DNA of 15,123 nucleotides from Insolitispirillum peregrinum (GCF_042665255.1 NZ_JBHTCD010000058.1), one strand, 5' to 3'; positions 5,650-14,120 are shown, numbered from the stretch's first letter. The notes: generated by a model not told the origin, from the letters alone. Program-made: numbers and translations.

Positions 5650-5687
5650 GACCAGCGTGCGTTAATCCTGACGCAGGCACGCTGGTC
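5650..5687. repeat. Inverted repeat in the integrase-hsdM gap
   Basis: GACCAGCGTGC (5650-5660) pairs perfectly with GCACGCTGGTC (5677-5687) around a 16-base loop. There is no adjacent T-tract. It could be an operator, a hairpin in the hsdM leader, or a dispersed repeat. It is one of four inverted repeats in the 314-base non-coding stretch 5487-5800; the rest of that stretch shows no further gene. Confidence 0.6.
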
Positions 5688-5705
5688 CAACCTTTTGTTC
5701 TGTCG

Positions 5706-5746
5706 CATTGTTGTTGCGAAAACCGGTTCCCACTTTTCGCACAATG
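5706..5746. repeat. Dispersed alphaproteobacterial-type hairpin repeat
   Basis: TGCGAAAA (5715-5722) pairs perfectly with TTTTCGCA (5734-5741) around CCGGTTCCCAC, and outer CATTGT/ACAATG arms extend the symmetry. This GCGAAAA-CCGGTTCCCA-TTTTCGC type is, from memory, a common intergenic repeat in Rhizobiales and related alphaproteobacteria. It sits 55 bases before hsdM. It supports the taxonomic guess and suggests that the right-hand flank has resided in such a genome. Copy number cannot be judged from one window. Confidence 0.5.
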
Positions 5747-5800
5747 CCCTAATGTCCTCGTTTATCTGCAACTCCGCGATGCACCGAGGCAAATATCACC

Positions 5801-7540
5801 ATGAATCAGCAAACCTTGTCGGCCTTTATCTGGTCCGTTGCCGACCTGCTTCGCGGTGATTACAAACAGTCCGAATACGGCCGGATCATCCTGCCCTTTA
5901 CCGTCCTGCGCCGCCTTGATTGCGTGCTCGAAGCGACCAAACCCGCCGTTCTGGCCGAATATCAGGCCAAACGAAATCTCGACATCCCCCCTGATCCGTT
6001 CCTGCTGCGGGTGGCGGGGCAGAGCTTTTTCAACATCTCGCCGCTGGACATGAAAAAGCTGATGGGTGATCAGGACCACATCAGCCAGAACCTTTACAGC
6101 TACCTCAATGGCTTTTCGCCTGAGGTGCGGGATGTGTTCGAGCGGTTCGAATTTCACGCCCAGATTGACCGGCTTTCCAAAGCGGGCCTGCTGTATCAGG
6201 TGGCCGAGAAATTCAGCCAGATTGATTTACACCCTGACCGGGTCAGCAATCACCAGATGGGTCTGGTGTTCGAAGAACTGATCCGCAAGTTTGCCGAACT
6301 GTCGAACGAGACCGCCGGGGAGCATTTCACCCCCCGCGAAGTCATTCGCCTGATGGTCAACCTGATCTTTATCGAAGATGACGGCATCCTGTCCAGGCCG
6401 GGCGTGGTGCGGACCATTTACGATCCGACGGCGGGCACCGGCGGGATGCTGTCGATTGCCGGGGAGTATCTGGAAGAACACAACCCCAAAGCCCGCCTGA
6501 CGGTCTACGGGCAGGAACTGAACCCGGAATCCTACGCCATCTGCAAGGCAGACATGCTGATCAAGGGGCAGGATGTATCCAAAATCGCCTTTGGCAACAC
6601 CCTGTCCGAAGACGGTCATCCGGCGACCACCTTTGACTACATGCTGTCCAACCCGCCCTTTGGCGTGGAGTGGAAGAAGGTGGAAAAGGAAGTCCGCCGC
6701 GAGCATGAAACCGCAGGCTACGACGGGCGCTTTGGGCCGGGCCTGCCGCGTGTTTCTGACGGTTCGATGCTGTTTCTGCTGCATCTGATTGCCAAAATGC
6801 GGCCCGTTGAGGACGGTGGCGCGCGGTTTGGCATTGTTTTGAACGGTTCGCCGCTGTTTACCGGAGGTGCGGGCAGCGGTGAAAGCGAGATTCGCCGTTA
6901 TGTGCTGGAAAACGACCTGCTGGAAGCCATTATCGGCCTGCCAACCGACATGTTCTATAACACCGGCATCAGCACCTATGTCTGGATCGTCAGCAACAAA
7001 AAGCCCGCCCACCGCAAAGGCAAGGTGCAACTGATCGACGCCTCGGGCATGTGGCAAAAAATGCGCAAAAGCCTCGGCTCCAAGCGCAAGGAGCTGTCCG
7101 AGGAGCACATTGCCGACATCACCCGCCTGTTTGGATCGTTCACCGAATCCGACGCCGACGGCAAGCCGATCAGCCGCATTTTCAACAACAGCGCCTTTGG
7201 CTATCGCACCATCACCGTTGAACGCCCGCTGATGGAAGACGGCAAGCCGGTGGTCGGGCAAAAAGGCAAGACCAAGGGCAAAAAGCTGCCTGATCCCAAG
7301 CTGCGCGACACCGAAAACGTGCCGCTGGATCAGGACGTCGAGGACTATTTCCGCCGCGAAGTCCTGCCCCATGTGCCGGATGCGTGGATTGATCACGACA
7401 AGACCAAAGTCGGCTATGAAATCCCGTTCAACCGGCATTTCTACGTCTTCCAGCCGCCCCGCCCGCTGGAGGCCATTGATGCCGAGCTGACGCAGGTGGT
7501 CAGCCGCATTCAGGCGATGCTGGGGGAAATTGCCGGATGA
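5801..7540 (+). CDS. hsdM: Type I restriction-modification system, methyltransferase subunit
   Basis: The protein has 579 residues and is full length for HsdM. It begins with an N-terminal helical HsdM domain (about 1-150, 'LSAFIWSVADLLRGDYKQSEYG'), then the N6-adenine methyltransferase domain. AdoMet motif I is DPTAGTGGM (208-216), and catalytic motif IV is NPPF (284-287) in 'MLSNPPFGVEWK'. 'EHFTPREVIRLMV' (174-186) precedes motif I as usual. With HsdS it methylates adenine in a bipartite target, protecting host DNA, and it is also required in the HsdR-containing restriction complex. ATG 5801 is preceded by GAGG at 11 bases, a loose ribosome-binding site. It is the first gene of the locus. 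A gap of about 190 bases separates it from abi, unlike the overlapping downstream junctions. Confidence 0.97.
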   Translation: MNQQTLSAFIWSVADLLRGDYKQSEYGRIILPFTVLRRLDCVLEATKPAVLAEYQAKRNLDIPPDPFLLRVAGQSFFNISPLDMKKLMGDQDHISQNLYSYLNGFSPEVRDVFERFEFHAQIDRLSKAGLLYQVAEKFSQIDLHPDRVSNHQMGLVFEELIRKFAELSNETAGEHFTPREVIRLMVNLIFIEDDGILSRPGVVRTIYDPTAGTGGMLSIAGEYLEEHNPKARLTVYGQELNPESYAICKADMLIKGQDVSKIAFGNTLSEDGHPATTFDYMLSNPPFGVEWKKVEKEVRREHETAGYDGRFGPGLPRVSDGSMLFLLHLIAKMRPVEDGGARFGIVLNGSPLFTGGAGSGESEIRRYVLENDLLEAIIGLPTDMFYNTGISTYVWIVSNKKPAHRKGKVQLIDASGMWQKMRKSLGSKRKELSEEHIADITRLFGSFTESDADGKPISRIFNNSAFGYRTITVERPLMEDGKPVVGQKGKTKGKKLPDPKLRDTENVPLDQDVEDYFRREVLPHVPDAWIDHDKTKVGYEIPFNRHFYVFQPPRPLEAIDAELTQVVSRIQAMLGEIAG

Positions 7541-7737
7541 GACGCCGCCCCAAGCCGCAAGAAACAGCTTTTGTGCCGCATGGAGAAGCTTTTTTGCTAC
7601 ACGGCAAAGCTTTTTTGCTACGAATCCATGCATTTTTGCATTATAAGGGGGGCCACAACACCCCCCAAGCTTCTCCGGTGGTTCGCCATCGCGCAGCTCA
7701 AACCGGGGGGTTTATTTTTTCCGGGGGATGGTCATGA
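7537..7737 (+). CDS. Possible small repeat protein overlapping the hsdM stop
   Basis: The ORF has 66 codons whose ATG (7537-7539) overlaps the hsdM TGA as ATGA, the same coupling used downstream. Residues 11-38 contain imperfect heptads (AFVPHGE, AFLLHGK, AFLLRIH, AFLHYKG) encoded by 21-bp tandem repeats. The remainder looks random and runs a few bases into the abi gene. There is no good ribosome-binding site other than the coupling. It could be a short leader peptide, or simply an open frame across a repeat tract. Confidence 0.25.
   Translation: MRRRPKPQETAFVPHGEAFLLHGKAFLLRIHAFLHYKGGHNTPQASPVVRHRAAQTGGFIFSGGWS
7567..7650 (+). repeat. Degenerate 21-bp tandem repeat, four units
   Basis: The units are 7567-7587, 7588-7608, 7609-7629 and a more diverged 7630-7650. 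The first three begin GCTTTT and the fourth GCATTT. Units 2 and 3 share GCTTTTTTGCTAC exactly. A 21-bp unit keeps the reading frame, so slippage changes the number of heptads rather than causing frameshifts. It fills most of the only non-overlapping junction in the defence operon. Confidence 0.75.
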
Positions 7738-8687
7738 AATATGACAAACCTCCGTTATCGGTTTCGGATCAGGCCCGGCAACTGATCGCACGCGGTCTGG
7801 TATGCGACAACCTTGATCGCCTTCATCATTACCTGAATCACATTGGCTACTATCGCCTGAGCGCGTATTGCATACCGTTCGAGATGCAACCGGCAGACAA
7901 TCCGACAGCCCGCAGCCACCAGTTCATGCCGGGAACGACCCTTCAGCAGGTCCTGTCCCTGTATGTGTTTGACCGGAAATTGCGCCTGTTGGTGATGGAA
8001 GCCATTGAACGCATCGAGGTTGCGGTGCGTGGTCGCTGGGCCAATGCTCTGGCGGAACACCACGGCAGTCACGCGCATATGCACCCCGAGCATTTTCGCT
8101 GCCCCTGGCAACATACCAAAGACCTTTCCAGCATGGCATCTGCCCTCAAGGACAATGGCGAGCTGTTTGTTGTTCACTACAAAAAACGCTACACCACACC
8201 GTTTCTTCCCCCTGTCTGGGTCGTGGTTGAAACGTTGTCGTTAGGGGCTTTGTCACGCTGGTTTTCCAACACCGCAGATACAAAGGCAAAAGCGGCAGTC
8301 GCAAAAGGGCTGGGCATCCCGACCGTCGAGATTCTCGAAGGTGTTTTGCACGTCCTGACTCCGGTCCGCAATATTTGCGCCCATCATGGCCGCCTGTGGA
8401 ACCGGCAGTTTCCCATGCGAATTCCCTACATCAAAAGATTACGCGATCACATTATGGTTGAGGACGTTCCGCAAGATGATGGGCGCGTCCAGACTCAACC
8501 CATTCCCCTTCTTTACAACTATTTGGTCGTAATGGCGCATATCATGCGGCAAATCAACCCCGGCTCCAGTTGGCGCAAACGGCTGACGGACCACATTGCC
8601 AGCGCATCCCCCGACCAGCAGACAGCGATGGGCTTTCCCGCTGGCTGGCAAACACGTTCCCTCTGGCAGCACGAGGCCACACCATGA
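7734..8687 (+). CDS. Abi_2 (AbiD/AbiF-type) HEPN abortive-infection protein
   Basis: The protein has 317 residues from ATG 7734, which has GGGGG six bases upstream; ATG 7728 abuts the same purine run and is less likely. The family signature is clear: 'IGYYRLSAYCIPF' (38-49), 'LSLYVFDRKLRLLVMEAIERIEVAVR' (74-99), 'PPVWVVVETLSLGALSRWF' (159-177), and the HEPN RNase motif R-N-x3-H as 'RNICAHHGRLWN' (Arg212, His217). Abi_2 proteins cause abortive infection, and HEPN proteins generally cut RNA, so a toxic RNase triggered by phage is inferred. Its stop overlaps the GIY-YIG gene start (ATGA), placing it inside the type I operon, where it may act if restriction fails or is inhibited. Confidence 0.9.
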   Translation: MKYDKPPLSVSDQARQLIARGLVCDNLDRLHHYLNHIGYYRLSAYCIPFEMQPADNPTARSHQFMPGTTLQQVLSLYVFDRKLRLLVMEAIERIEVAVRGRWANALAEHHGSHAHMHPEHFRCPWQHTKDLSSMASALKDNGELFVVHYKKRYTTPFLPPVWVVVETLSLGALSRWFSNTADTKAKAAVAKGLGIPTVEILEGVLHVLTPVRNICAHHGRLWNRQFPMRIPYIKRLRDHIMVEDVPQDDGRVQTQPIPLLYNYLVVMAHIMRQINPGSSWRKRLTDHIASASPDQQTAMGFPAGWQTRSLWQHEATP

Positions 8688-9619
8688 CCAAAGGCCGTTC
8701 CCTGCGCCTGTTTCTGGCCGATGGCAGTCCGGGCGGGATCATCACTGCCGAAATCATGAACTGGACCGGCCATGTGATGACCGCGCCGCGCTCGCGGCTG
8801 GCCGATCTGATCCAGCGGCCCGAGGCCGGGCGGACCGGGGTTTACATCCTGTCGGGCAGCGACCCCGAGGGCGGATACAGGCCGATGGCCTACATCGGGG
8901 AAACCGACAGTGTCGGCAAGCGGCTAGCGCAGCACAACAAGGACGAGGCGAAAGAATTCTGGGAGCAAACCTGCATTGTCACCAGCAAGGACCAGAACCT
9001 GACCAAGGCGCATGTGCGCTATCTGGAAAGCCGCCTGATCGCCATCGCCCAACAGGCCGGGCGGGTGACGCTGAGCAACAGTACCGCCCCCGATGTCCCG
9101 CAACTCCCCGAGGCCGATCAGTCGGACATGGAATTTTTCATCGAGCAATTGCGGGTGGTGTTGCCGGTGCTGGGGCTGGACCTGCTGAAGGCGGCAACCA
9201 CCGCCCGGCCCCTGCCGTCTCCGGCGGCGCAGGCGGGCACAGACACCCCGCCGCCGCCGACCTTCGAGCTGACCAGCAAGAAACACGACCTCCGCGCCGA
9301 GGCGCGCGAGGTCGAGGGCGAATTCGTGGTGCTGGCCGGATCGCAGGCGCAGGCGTCATGGATCGGCGTTACCAGTGGCTACGAGGCCCTGCGTCAACGG
9401 CTGATTGATGACGGGGTCTTGTCACCCGGTGCCAGCAACCACCTGACCTTCACCCGCGATTACGCCTTTTCCAAACCCAGCGCCGCCGCCGCCGTCACTT
9501 TGGGACGAAAGGCAAACGGTCGCACTGAATGGGTGCTCAGCGGCACCCGAAAGACCTATGCCGACTGGCAGGATGCCCAGCTCGACGCCATCGCCACCGC
9601 TCAGGGAGACGACGCATGA
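8684..9619 (+). CDS. GIY-YIG nuclease with DUF4357-like C-terminus
   Basis: The protein has 311 residues from ATG 8684, which overlaps the abi stop as ATGA; 38 open codons upstream overlap abi and are rejected. The GIY-YIG core reads 'TGVYILSG' (51-58, GVY in place of GIY), 'AYIGETDSVGKRL' (69-81, with conserved Arg80), and a Glu in 'YLESRLI' (Glu115) in the metal-binding position. A Pro/Ala-rich linker (about 200-225) leads to a C-terminal region with 'SWIGVTSGYEALRQRLI' and 'YAFSKPSAAAAVTLGR', matching DUF4357 in type I restriction-linked GIY-YIG proteins. It probably nicks or cuts DNA. Whether it assists HsdR or acts independently is not known. Its stop overlaps hsdS as ATGA. Confidence 0.88.
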   Translation: MTKGRSLRLFLADGSPGGIITAEIMNWTGHVMTAPRSRLADLIQRPEAGRTGVYILSGSDPEGGYRPMAYIGETDSVGKRLAQHNKDEAKEFWEQTCIVTSKDQNLTKAHVRYLESRLIAIAQQAGRVTLSNSTAPDVPQLPEADQSDMEFFIEQLRVVLPVLGLDLLKAATTARPLPSPAAQAGTDTPPPPTFELTSKKHDLRAEAREVEGEFVVLAGSQAQASWIGVTSGYEALRQRLIDDGVLSPGASNHLTFTRDYAFSKPSAAAAVTLGRKANGRTEWVLSGTRKTYADWQDAQLDAIATAQGDDA

Positions 9620-10983
9620 CCTTCCCCCGTTACGCAGACTACAAGGACAGCGGTATTGAGTGGCTGGGCGAGGTGCCGGCGCATTGGGAACAGAAACCAA
9701 TAAAACATGTTTCGACCATTTCATACGGAATAGCCGAACCTCCCCAATACAAAGACTCAGGAACACCCCTAATTCGCGCAACAAATATACATGAAGGAAA
9801 AATATTTAATAAAGACTTTGCATTCGTAAACCCAGACGACATCCCGAGCAGTAAAATTATTTGGCTCTCCCCGGGAGACATCATCGTTGTACGCAGCGGG
9901 GCGTACACTGGAGACTCTGCAATAATATTAGATGAACACTGTCCATCGATAGCCGGATTTGACATGGTTTTAAGAATCAAAACATGCCACCCAATGTTTA
10001 TGCAATATGCATTATTATCTCAGTATATTAAGAAATATCAGATTGATATCGAAAAAATAAGAGCTGCTCAACCTCATATCAACGCAAACGAGTTGGGAAA
10101 ATGCTTTGCTTTAATCCCCCCCCTCCCCGAACAAACCGCCATCGCCGCCTTTCTCGACCACGAGACGGGGAAGATTGATGCGCTGGTGACCGAGCAGGAA
10201 AAGCTGATTGCGCTGCTGAAGGAAAAGCGTCAGGCCGTCATTTCCCACGCCGTCACCAAGGGACTTGACCCGTCCGTTTCCCTGAAAGACAGCGGCATTG
10301 AATGGCTGGGGGAGGTGCCGGAGCATTGGGAGGTTGTTCCGATCAAATATTACACCTCGTCAATTGAACAAGGCTGGAGCCCGCAGTGCGAAGGCTTTCC
10401 TGTCGAGACGGCAGAGGAATGGGGGGTTCTAAAGGTCGGCTGTGTCAATGGTGGAGTGTTCAATCCATTAGAAAATAAAACTCTCCCCGAGGACTTAGAG
10501 CCTATTCCCTCATTGGGCATTACAGTCGGCGACCTTCTGATTTCACGGGCCAACACCAAAGAGTTAGTTGGCGGAGCTGCCGTTGCCCATGCTAACTACC
10601 CACGCTTGATGCTGTGCGACAAACTTTATCGTCTTCGCTTGGACAAGACGACAGTTTTACCAGATTTCATCGTCTCCTTTCTTGGCACAGGTCTCGCACG
10701 AGGACAAATCGAGTTGGCTGCAACGGGTGCCAGCAGCTCAATGCAGAACATTGGGCAAGGAACCATTCTGGGAATGGCTACTCCCCTCCCCCCTCTCCCC
10801 GAACAAACCGCCATCGTCGCCTACCTCGACGCCCAAACCGCCAAATTCGACGCCCTCACCGCCGAAGCCGAACGTGCCATCGCGCTGCTGAAAGAACGCC
10901 GCTCCGCGCTGATTTCCGCCGCTGTCACCGGCAAGATTGACGTGCGCGGTTTCGTCGCCCCCACCTCGCAGGAGGCCGCATGA
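9616..10983 (+). CDS. hsdS: Type I restriction-modification system, specificity subunit
   Basis: The protein has 455 residues from ATG 9616 (ATGA overlap with the nuclease gene). It has the two-half-repeat plan of HsdS. Each half starts with 'DSGIEWLGEVPxHWE' (about residues 14-28 and 228-242), carries one target-recognition domain, and ends with 'PLPEQTAI' plus a coiled-coil spacer ('LIALLKEKRQAVISHAV' and 'AIALLKERRSALISAAV'). Each recognition domain reads one half of a bipartite DNA target, and the helices set their spacing and hold HsdM. The first recognition domain (about 9690-10120) is much more A+T-rich than the conserved segments, a sign of domain exchange. The target sequence cannot be predicted from the sequence alone. 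Confidence 0.97.
   Translation: MTFPRYADYKDSGIEWLGEVPAHWEQKPIKHVSTISYGIAEPPQYKDSGTPLIRATNIHEGKIFNKDFAFVNPDDIPSSKIIWLSPGDIIVVRSGAYTGDSAIILDEHCPSIAGFDMVLRIKTCHPMFMQYALLSQYIKKYQIDIEKIRAAQPHINANELGKCFALIPPLPEQTAIAAFLDHETGKIDALVTEQEKLIALLKEKRQAVISHAVTKGLDPSVSLKDSGIEWLGEVPEHWEVVPIKYYTSSIEQGWSPQCEGFPVETAEEWGVLKVGCVNGGVFNPLENKTLPEDLEPIPSLGITVGDLLISRANTKELVGGAAVAHANYPRLMLCDKLYRLRLDKTTVLPDFIVSFLGTGLARGQIELAATGASSSMQNIGQGTILGMATPLPPLPEQTAIVAYLDAQTAKFDALTAEAERAIALLKERRSALISAAVTGKIDVRGFVAPTSQEAA
9643..9690 (+). repeat. hsdS half-repeat A (partner at 10285-10332)
   Basis: This 48-base segment matches 10285-10332 at 42 positions by direct comparison and encodes the DSGIEWLGEVP-HWE start of each half. Such repeats are the sites at which recognition domains are exchanged in hsdS genes. 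Confidence 0.85.
10123..10144 (+). repeat. hsdS exact repeat B (partner at 10795-10816)
   Basis: Twenty-two identical bases, including CCCCGAACAAACCGCCATCG, encode the LPEQTAI segment at the end of each recognition domain. Together with repeat A it brackets both domains, giving homology for swaps, duplication or loss. Confidence 0.85.
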
Positions 10984-13900
10984 TGAGCCTGCTTCATCGC
11001 GAAATCGCGTTTGAAAACGACATCTGCGCCGCGCTGGCCTCGGCGGGCTGGCGGTACGATCCGGCGGATGCCGCCGACTATGACCGCGCCCGCGCGCTGT
11101 TCCCCGCCGATGTGCTGGCGTGGGTGCAGGACACCCAACCCGCCGCGTGGGCTGCCTTGCAGAAAAACCACGGTTCCGCCGCCGGAACCGTTTTGCTGGA
11201 TCGCATCCGCAAACAGCTCGACGACCGGGGCACGCTGGAGGTGATCCGCTTTGGCGTCGAGCTGCTCGGCCTGCGGCACCCGCTGGCGCTGGCCCAGTTC
11301 AAGCCTGCCCTCGGCCTGAATCCCGAGCTGATGGCGCGCTATGCCGCCAACCGCCTGCGGGTGGTGCGGCAGGTGCGCTATTCGCTGCACTCCGAAAACT
11401 GCCTTGATCTGGTGCTGTTCCTCAACGGCATCCCGGTGGCAACCGCCGAGCTGAAAAGCGACTTTACCCAAAGCGTTGAGGATGCCGTCGATCAGTACTG
11501 TTGTGACCGTAACCCGAAACCCACAGGTCAAGGCAGCGCCGAACCGCTGCTCGATTTCCCGCGCGGCGCGCTGGTCCATTTCGCCGTCAGTCAGTCGCTG
11601 GTGCGCATGACCACCAGACTGCAAGGCTCGGCCACCACCTTTCTGCCCTTTGACCGGGGCGACCACGGCGCGGCGGGCAACCCGCCCAATCCCGACGGCC
11701 ATGCCACCGCCTATCTGTGGGAACAGGTGTGGGCGCCGGACTCGTGGCTGGAAATTCTGGGCCGCTATGTGGTGGCGACGCGGAACGCCAAAAAGGAAAT
11801 CGAAAAGATCATCTTTCCGCGCTATCACCAACTGGATGCGACGCGGGCCCTGATCCGGGCAGTGCTGGCCGAGGGGCCGGGGCAGAAATACCTGATCCAG
11901 CATTCCGCCGGATCGGGCAAAACCAACTCCATCGCCTGGACGGCGCATTTCCTCGCCGATCTGCACGACGCGGCGCAGAGCAAGCTGTTTGACTCCGTGC
12001 TGGTGGTCAGTGACCGCACCGTGCTGGATGACCAGTTGCAGGACGCCATCTTTTCATTCCAGCGCACCACCGGCGTTGTTGCCACCATCAGCCACGACAA
12101 AGGCAGCAAAAGCGGCCAGTTGGCCGAGGCTCTGGCGGCGGGGAAAAAGATCGTCGTCTGCACCATCCAGACCTTTCCCTTTGCCCTCGCCGAAGTCCAG
12201 AGCCTTGCCGCCACCCAAGGCAAACGCTTTGCGGTGATCGCCGACGAGGCCCATTCCTCGCAAACCGGCACCGCAGCAGCGACGCTGAAACAAGTGCTGT
12301 CTGCCGAAGACCTCAAGGCGCTGGAGGACGGCGGCGAAATCAGCACCGAAGACCTGCTCGCCGCCCAGATGGCCGCCCGCGCCAACATCAGCGGCATCAC
12401 CTATGTCGCCTTTACTGCCACCCCCAAAGCCAAGACGCTGGAGCTGTTCGGTCGCAGGCCCGACCCGTCCAGCCCGGCCGGGGCGAACAACCTGCCCGCG
12501 CCATTCCACGTCTATTCCATGCGGCAGGCGATCGAAGAAGACTTCATTCTCGATGTGCTGAAAAACTACACCCCCTACAAGCTGGCCTTCCGGCTGGCCA
12601 CCGGGGGGCAGGAATGGGATGAAACCCAGGTCGATGCCGACGCCGCCCTGAAGGGCATCATGCGCTGGGTACGCCTGCATCCCTATAACATCAGCCAGAA
12701 AGTGAAGGTGGTGGTCGAGCATTTCCGCGACACCGTCGCCCCGCTGCTGGGTGGAACAGCCAAGGCGATGGTGGTCACTTCCAGCCGTCAGGAAGTGGTG
12801 CGCTGGCAACTGGCGATGCGGAAATACATCAAGGAGCAGGGCTACAAGATCGGCACGCTGGTGGCGTTTTCCGGCGAAGTTCAGGACGACGCAACAGGGC
12901 CGGAAGGCGTTACCGAACACAGCAAACTCCTGAATCCGACGCTGGCCGGGCGCGACATGCGCAAGGCTTTTGCCACCGACGATTTCCAGATTCTGCTGGT
13001 TGCCAACAAGTTCCAGACCGGTTTTGACCAGCCGTTGCTGTGCGGCATGTATGTCGACAAAAAGCTGGATGGCATTCAGGCGGTGCAAACCCTGTCACGC
13101 CTGAACCGTGCCCATCCCGGCAAGGATACCACCTATATTCTGGACTTCATCAACGAGCCCAAGGACATCCTGTCCGCCTTCAGGACCTATCACGCGACAG
13201 CCGAGCTTGCCAACGTCACCGACCCCAATCTGGTCTATGATGTGCGCTCGAAACTCGACGCGCTGGGGTATTATGATGACGCAGACATCGAACGTGTCGT
13301 TGCCGTCGAAATGGCTCCACGCGCATCGCAAGCCAAACTCGCCGCCGCCATTGCCCCCGTCGCCGACCGGCTGCTAAAGCGGTACAAAACCCTGCAAGCC
13401 GCGCTGCAAGCCGCCAAAGCAGCCCAAAACAGCGCACAGGAAAAAGACGCCAAGGACGCAATCGACGCCCTGATCCTGTTCAAGCGCGATCTGGGGGCAT
13501 TCCTGCGTCTGTATGCCTTTTTGTCGCAGATTTTTGACTATGGGAACACCGACATCGAAAAGCGGTCGATCTTCTTCCGCCGCCTGCTGCCGCTGCTGGA
13601 CTTTGGCCGCGAACGCGAGGGCGTCGATCTGTCCGATATCAGCCTGACCCACCACGCATTACGCAAACAGGGCACCCTCCCCCTTCCCATCAGCCAGGGG
13701 GACAGCAAAACGCTCCAGCCCATGACCGAAGCCGGCAGCGGTGCCGTTCACGACAAACGACAGGCCTTGCTGGCCGAAATCATCGCAGCGGTGAACACCC
13801 TGTTTGAAGGCGAGCTGACCGATGACGACCAGCTGATCTACGTGAACGGCGTCATCAAGGGGAAATTGCTGGAATCCGACATCCTGACCGAACAGGCCGC

Positions 13901-14120
13901 CAACAATACCAAGGAACAGTTCGCCGCCTCGCCCGATCTGGCAAGCGCGCTGGTGAACGCCATCATGGACGCCCTGACCGCCCATACCACCATGAGCAAA
14001 CAGGCCCTGCAGTCGGAAAAGATCCGGCACGGGCTGAAAACCATCCTGATCGAGCAGGCCGGGCTTTACGAAGCCCTGCGGGCACAAGCCGTCTCGCGGG
14101 GAATCGCGGTGGCGATGTGA
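10980..14120 (+). CDS. hsdR: Type I restriction-modification system, restriction/translocase subunit
   Basis: The protein has 1046 residues, full length for HsdR. The first ATG (10980) overlaps the hsdS stop as ATGA; the second ATG (10983) is better spaced (seven bases) from GGAGG and may be the true start. The N-terminal PD-(D/E)xK nuclease shows Asp143 in 'CLDLVLFLNG' and Glu157/Lys159 in 'ATAELKS'. The superfamily 2 motor follows: Walker A SAGSGKTNS (309-317), DEAH box (422-425), FTATPK motif III (478-483), and arginine-finger motif VI 'QTLSRLNR' (703-710). A helical C-terminal region binds HsdM/HsdS. It translocates DNA with ATP and cuts at a distance from unmethylated sites. All key residues look intact, so restriction should be active. 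Confidence 0.97.
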   Translation: MMSLLHREIAFENDICAALASAGWRYDPADAADYDRARALFPADVLAWVQDTQPAAWAALQKNHGSAAGTVLLDRIRKQLDDRGTLEVIRFGVELLGLRHPLALAQFKPALGLNPELMARYAANRLRVVRQVRYSLHSENCLDLVLFLNGIPVATAELKSDFTQSVEDAVDQYCCDRNPKPTGQGSAEPLLDFPRGALVHFAVSQSLVRMTTRLQGSATTFLPFDRGDHGAAGNPPNPDGHATAYLWEQVWAPDSWLEILGRYVVATRNAKKEIEKIIFPRYHQLDATRALIRAVLAEGPGQKYLIQHSAGSGKTNSIAWTAHFLADLHDAAQSKLFDSVLVVSDRTVLDDQLQDAIFSFQRTTGVVATISHDKGSKSGQLAEALAAGKKIVVCTIQTFPFALAEVQSLAATQGKRFAVIADEAHSSQTGTAAATLKQVLSAEDLKALEDGGEISTEDLLAAQMAARANISGITYVAFTATPKAKTLELFGRRPDPSSPAGANNLPAPFHVYSMRQAIEEDFILDVLKNYTPYKLAFRLATGGQEWDETQVDADAALKGIMRWVRLHPYNISQKVKVVVEHFRDTVAPLLGGTAKAMVVTSSRQEVVRWQLAMRKYIKEQGYKIGTLVAFSGEVQDDATGPEGVTEHSKLLNPTLAGRDMRKAFATDDFQILLVANKFQTGFDQPLLCGMYVDKKLDGIQAVQTLSRLNRAHPGKDTTYILDFINEPKDILSAFRTYHATAELANVTDPNLVYDVRSKLDALGYYDDADIERVVAVEMAPRASQAKLAAAIAPVADRLLKRYKTLQAALQAAKAAQNSAQEKDAKDAIDALILFKRDLGAFLRLYAFLSQIFDYGNTDIEKRSIFFRRLLPLLDFGREREGVDLSDISLTHHALRKQGTLPLPISQGDSKTLQPMTEAGSGAVHDKRQALLAEIIAAVNTLFEGELTDDDQLIYVNGVIKGKLLESDILTEQAANNTKEQFAASPDLASALVNAIMDALTAHTTMSKQALQSEKIRHGLKTILIEQAGLYEALRAQAVSRGIAVAM

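Noticed and set aside
5487..5792. 102-codon N-terminal extension of the integrase
   Set aside because: It crosses several inverted repeats and has no family resemblance, while the family-typical N-terminus starts at 5486.
6227..7633. Long minus-strand ORF (468 codons) opposite hsdM
   Set aside because: It is antisense to a clear full-length HsdM with intact motifs. Open antisense frames are expected in G+C-rich coding DNA, and its translation shows no recognisable domain.
7567..7650. CRISPR array
   Set aside because: The units are contiguous 21-bp tandem repeats with no unique spacers, and no cas gene is present.
10821..13088. Long minus-strand ORFs opposite hsdS and hsdR (10821-11966, 12054-13088)
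   Set aside because: They are shadows of HsdR, whose helicase motifs are all in the plus-strand frame. The translations are low-complexity in Gly, His and Gln.
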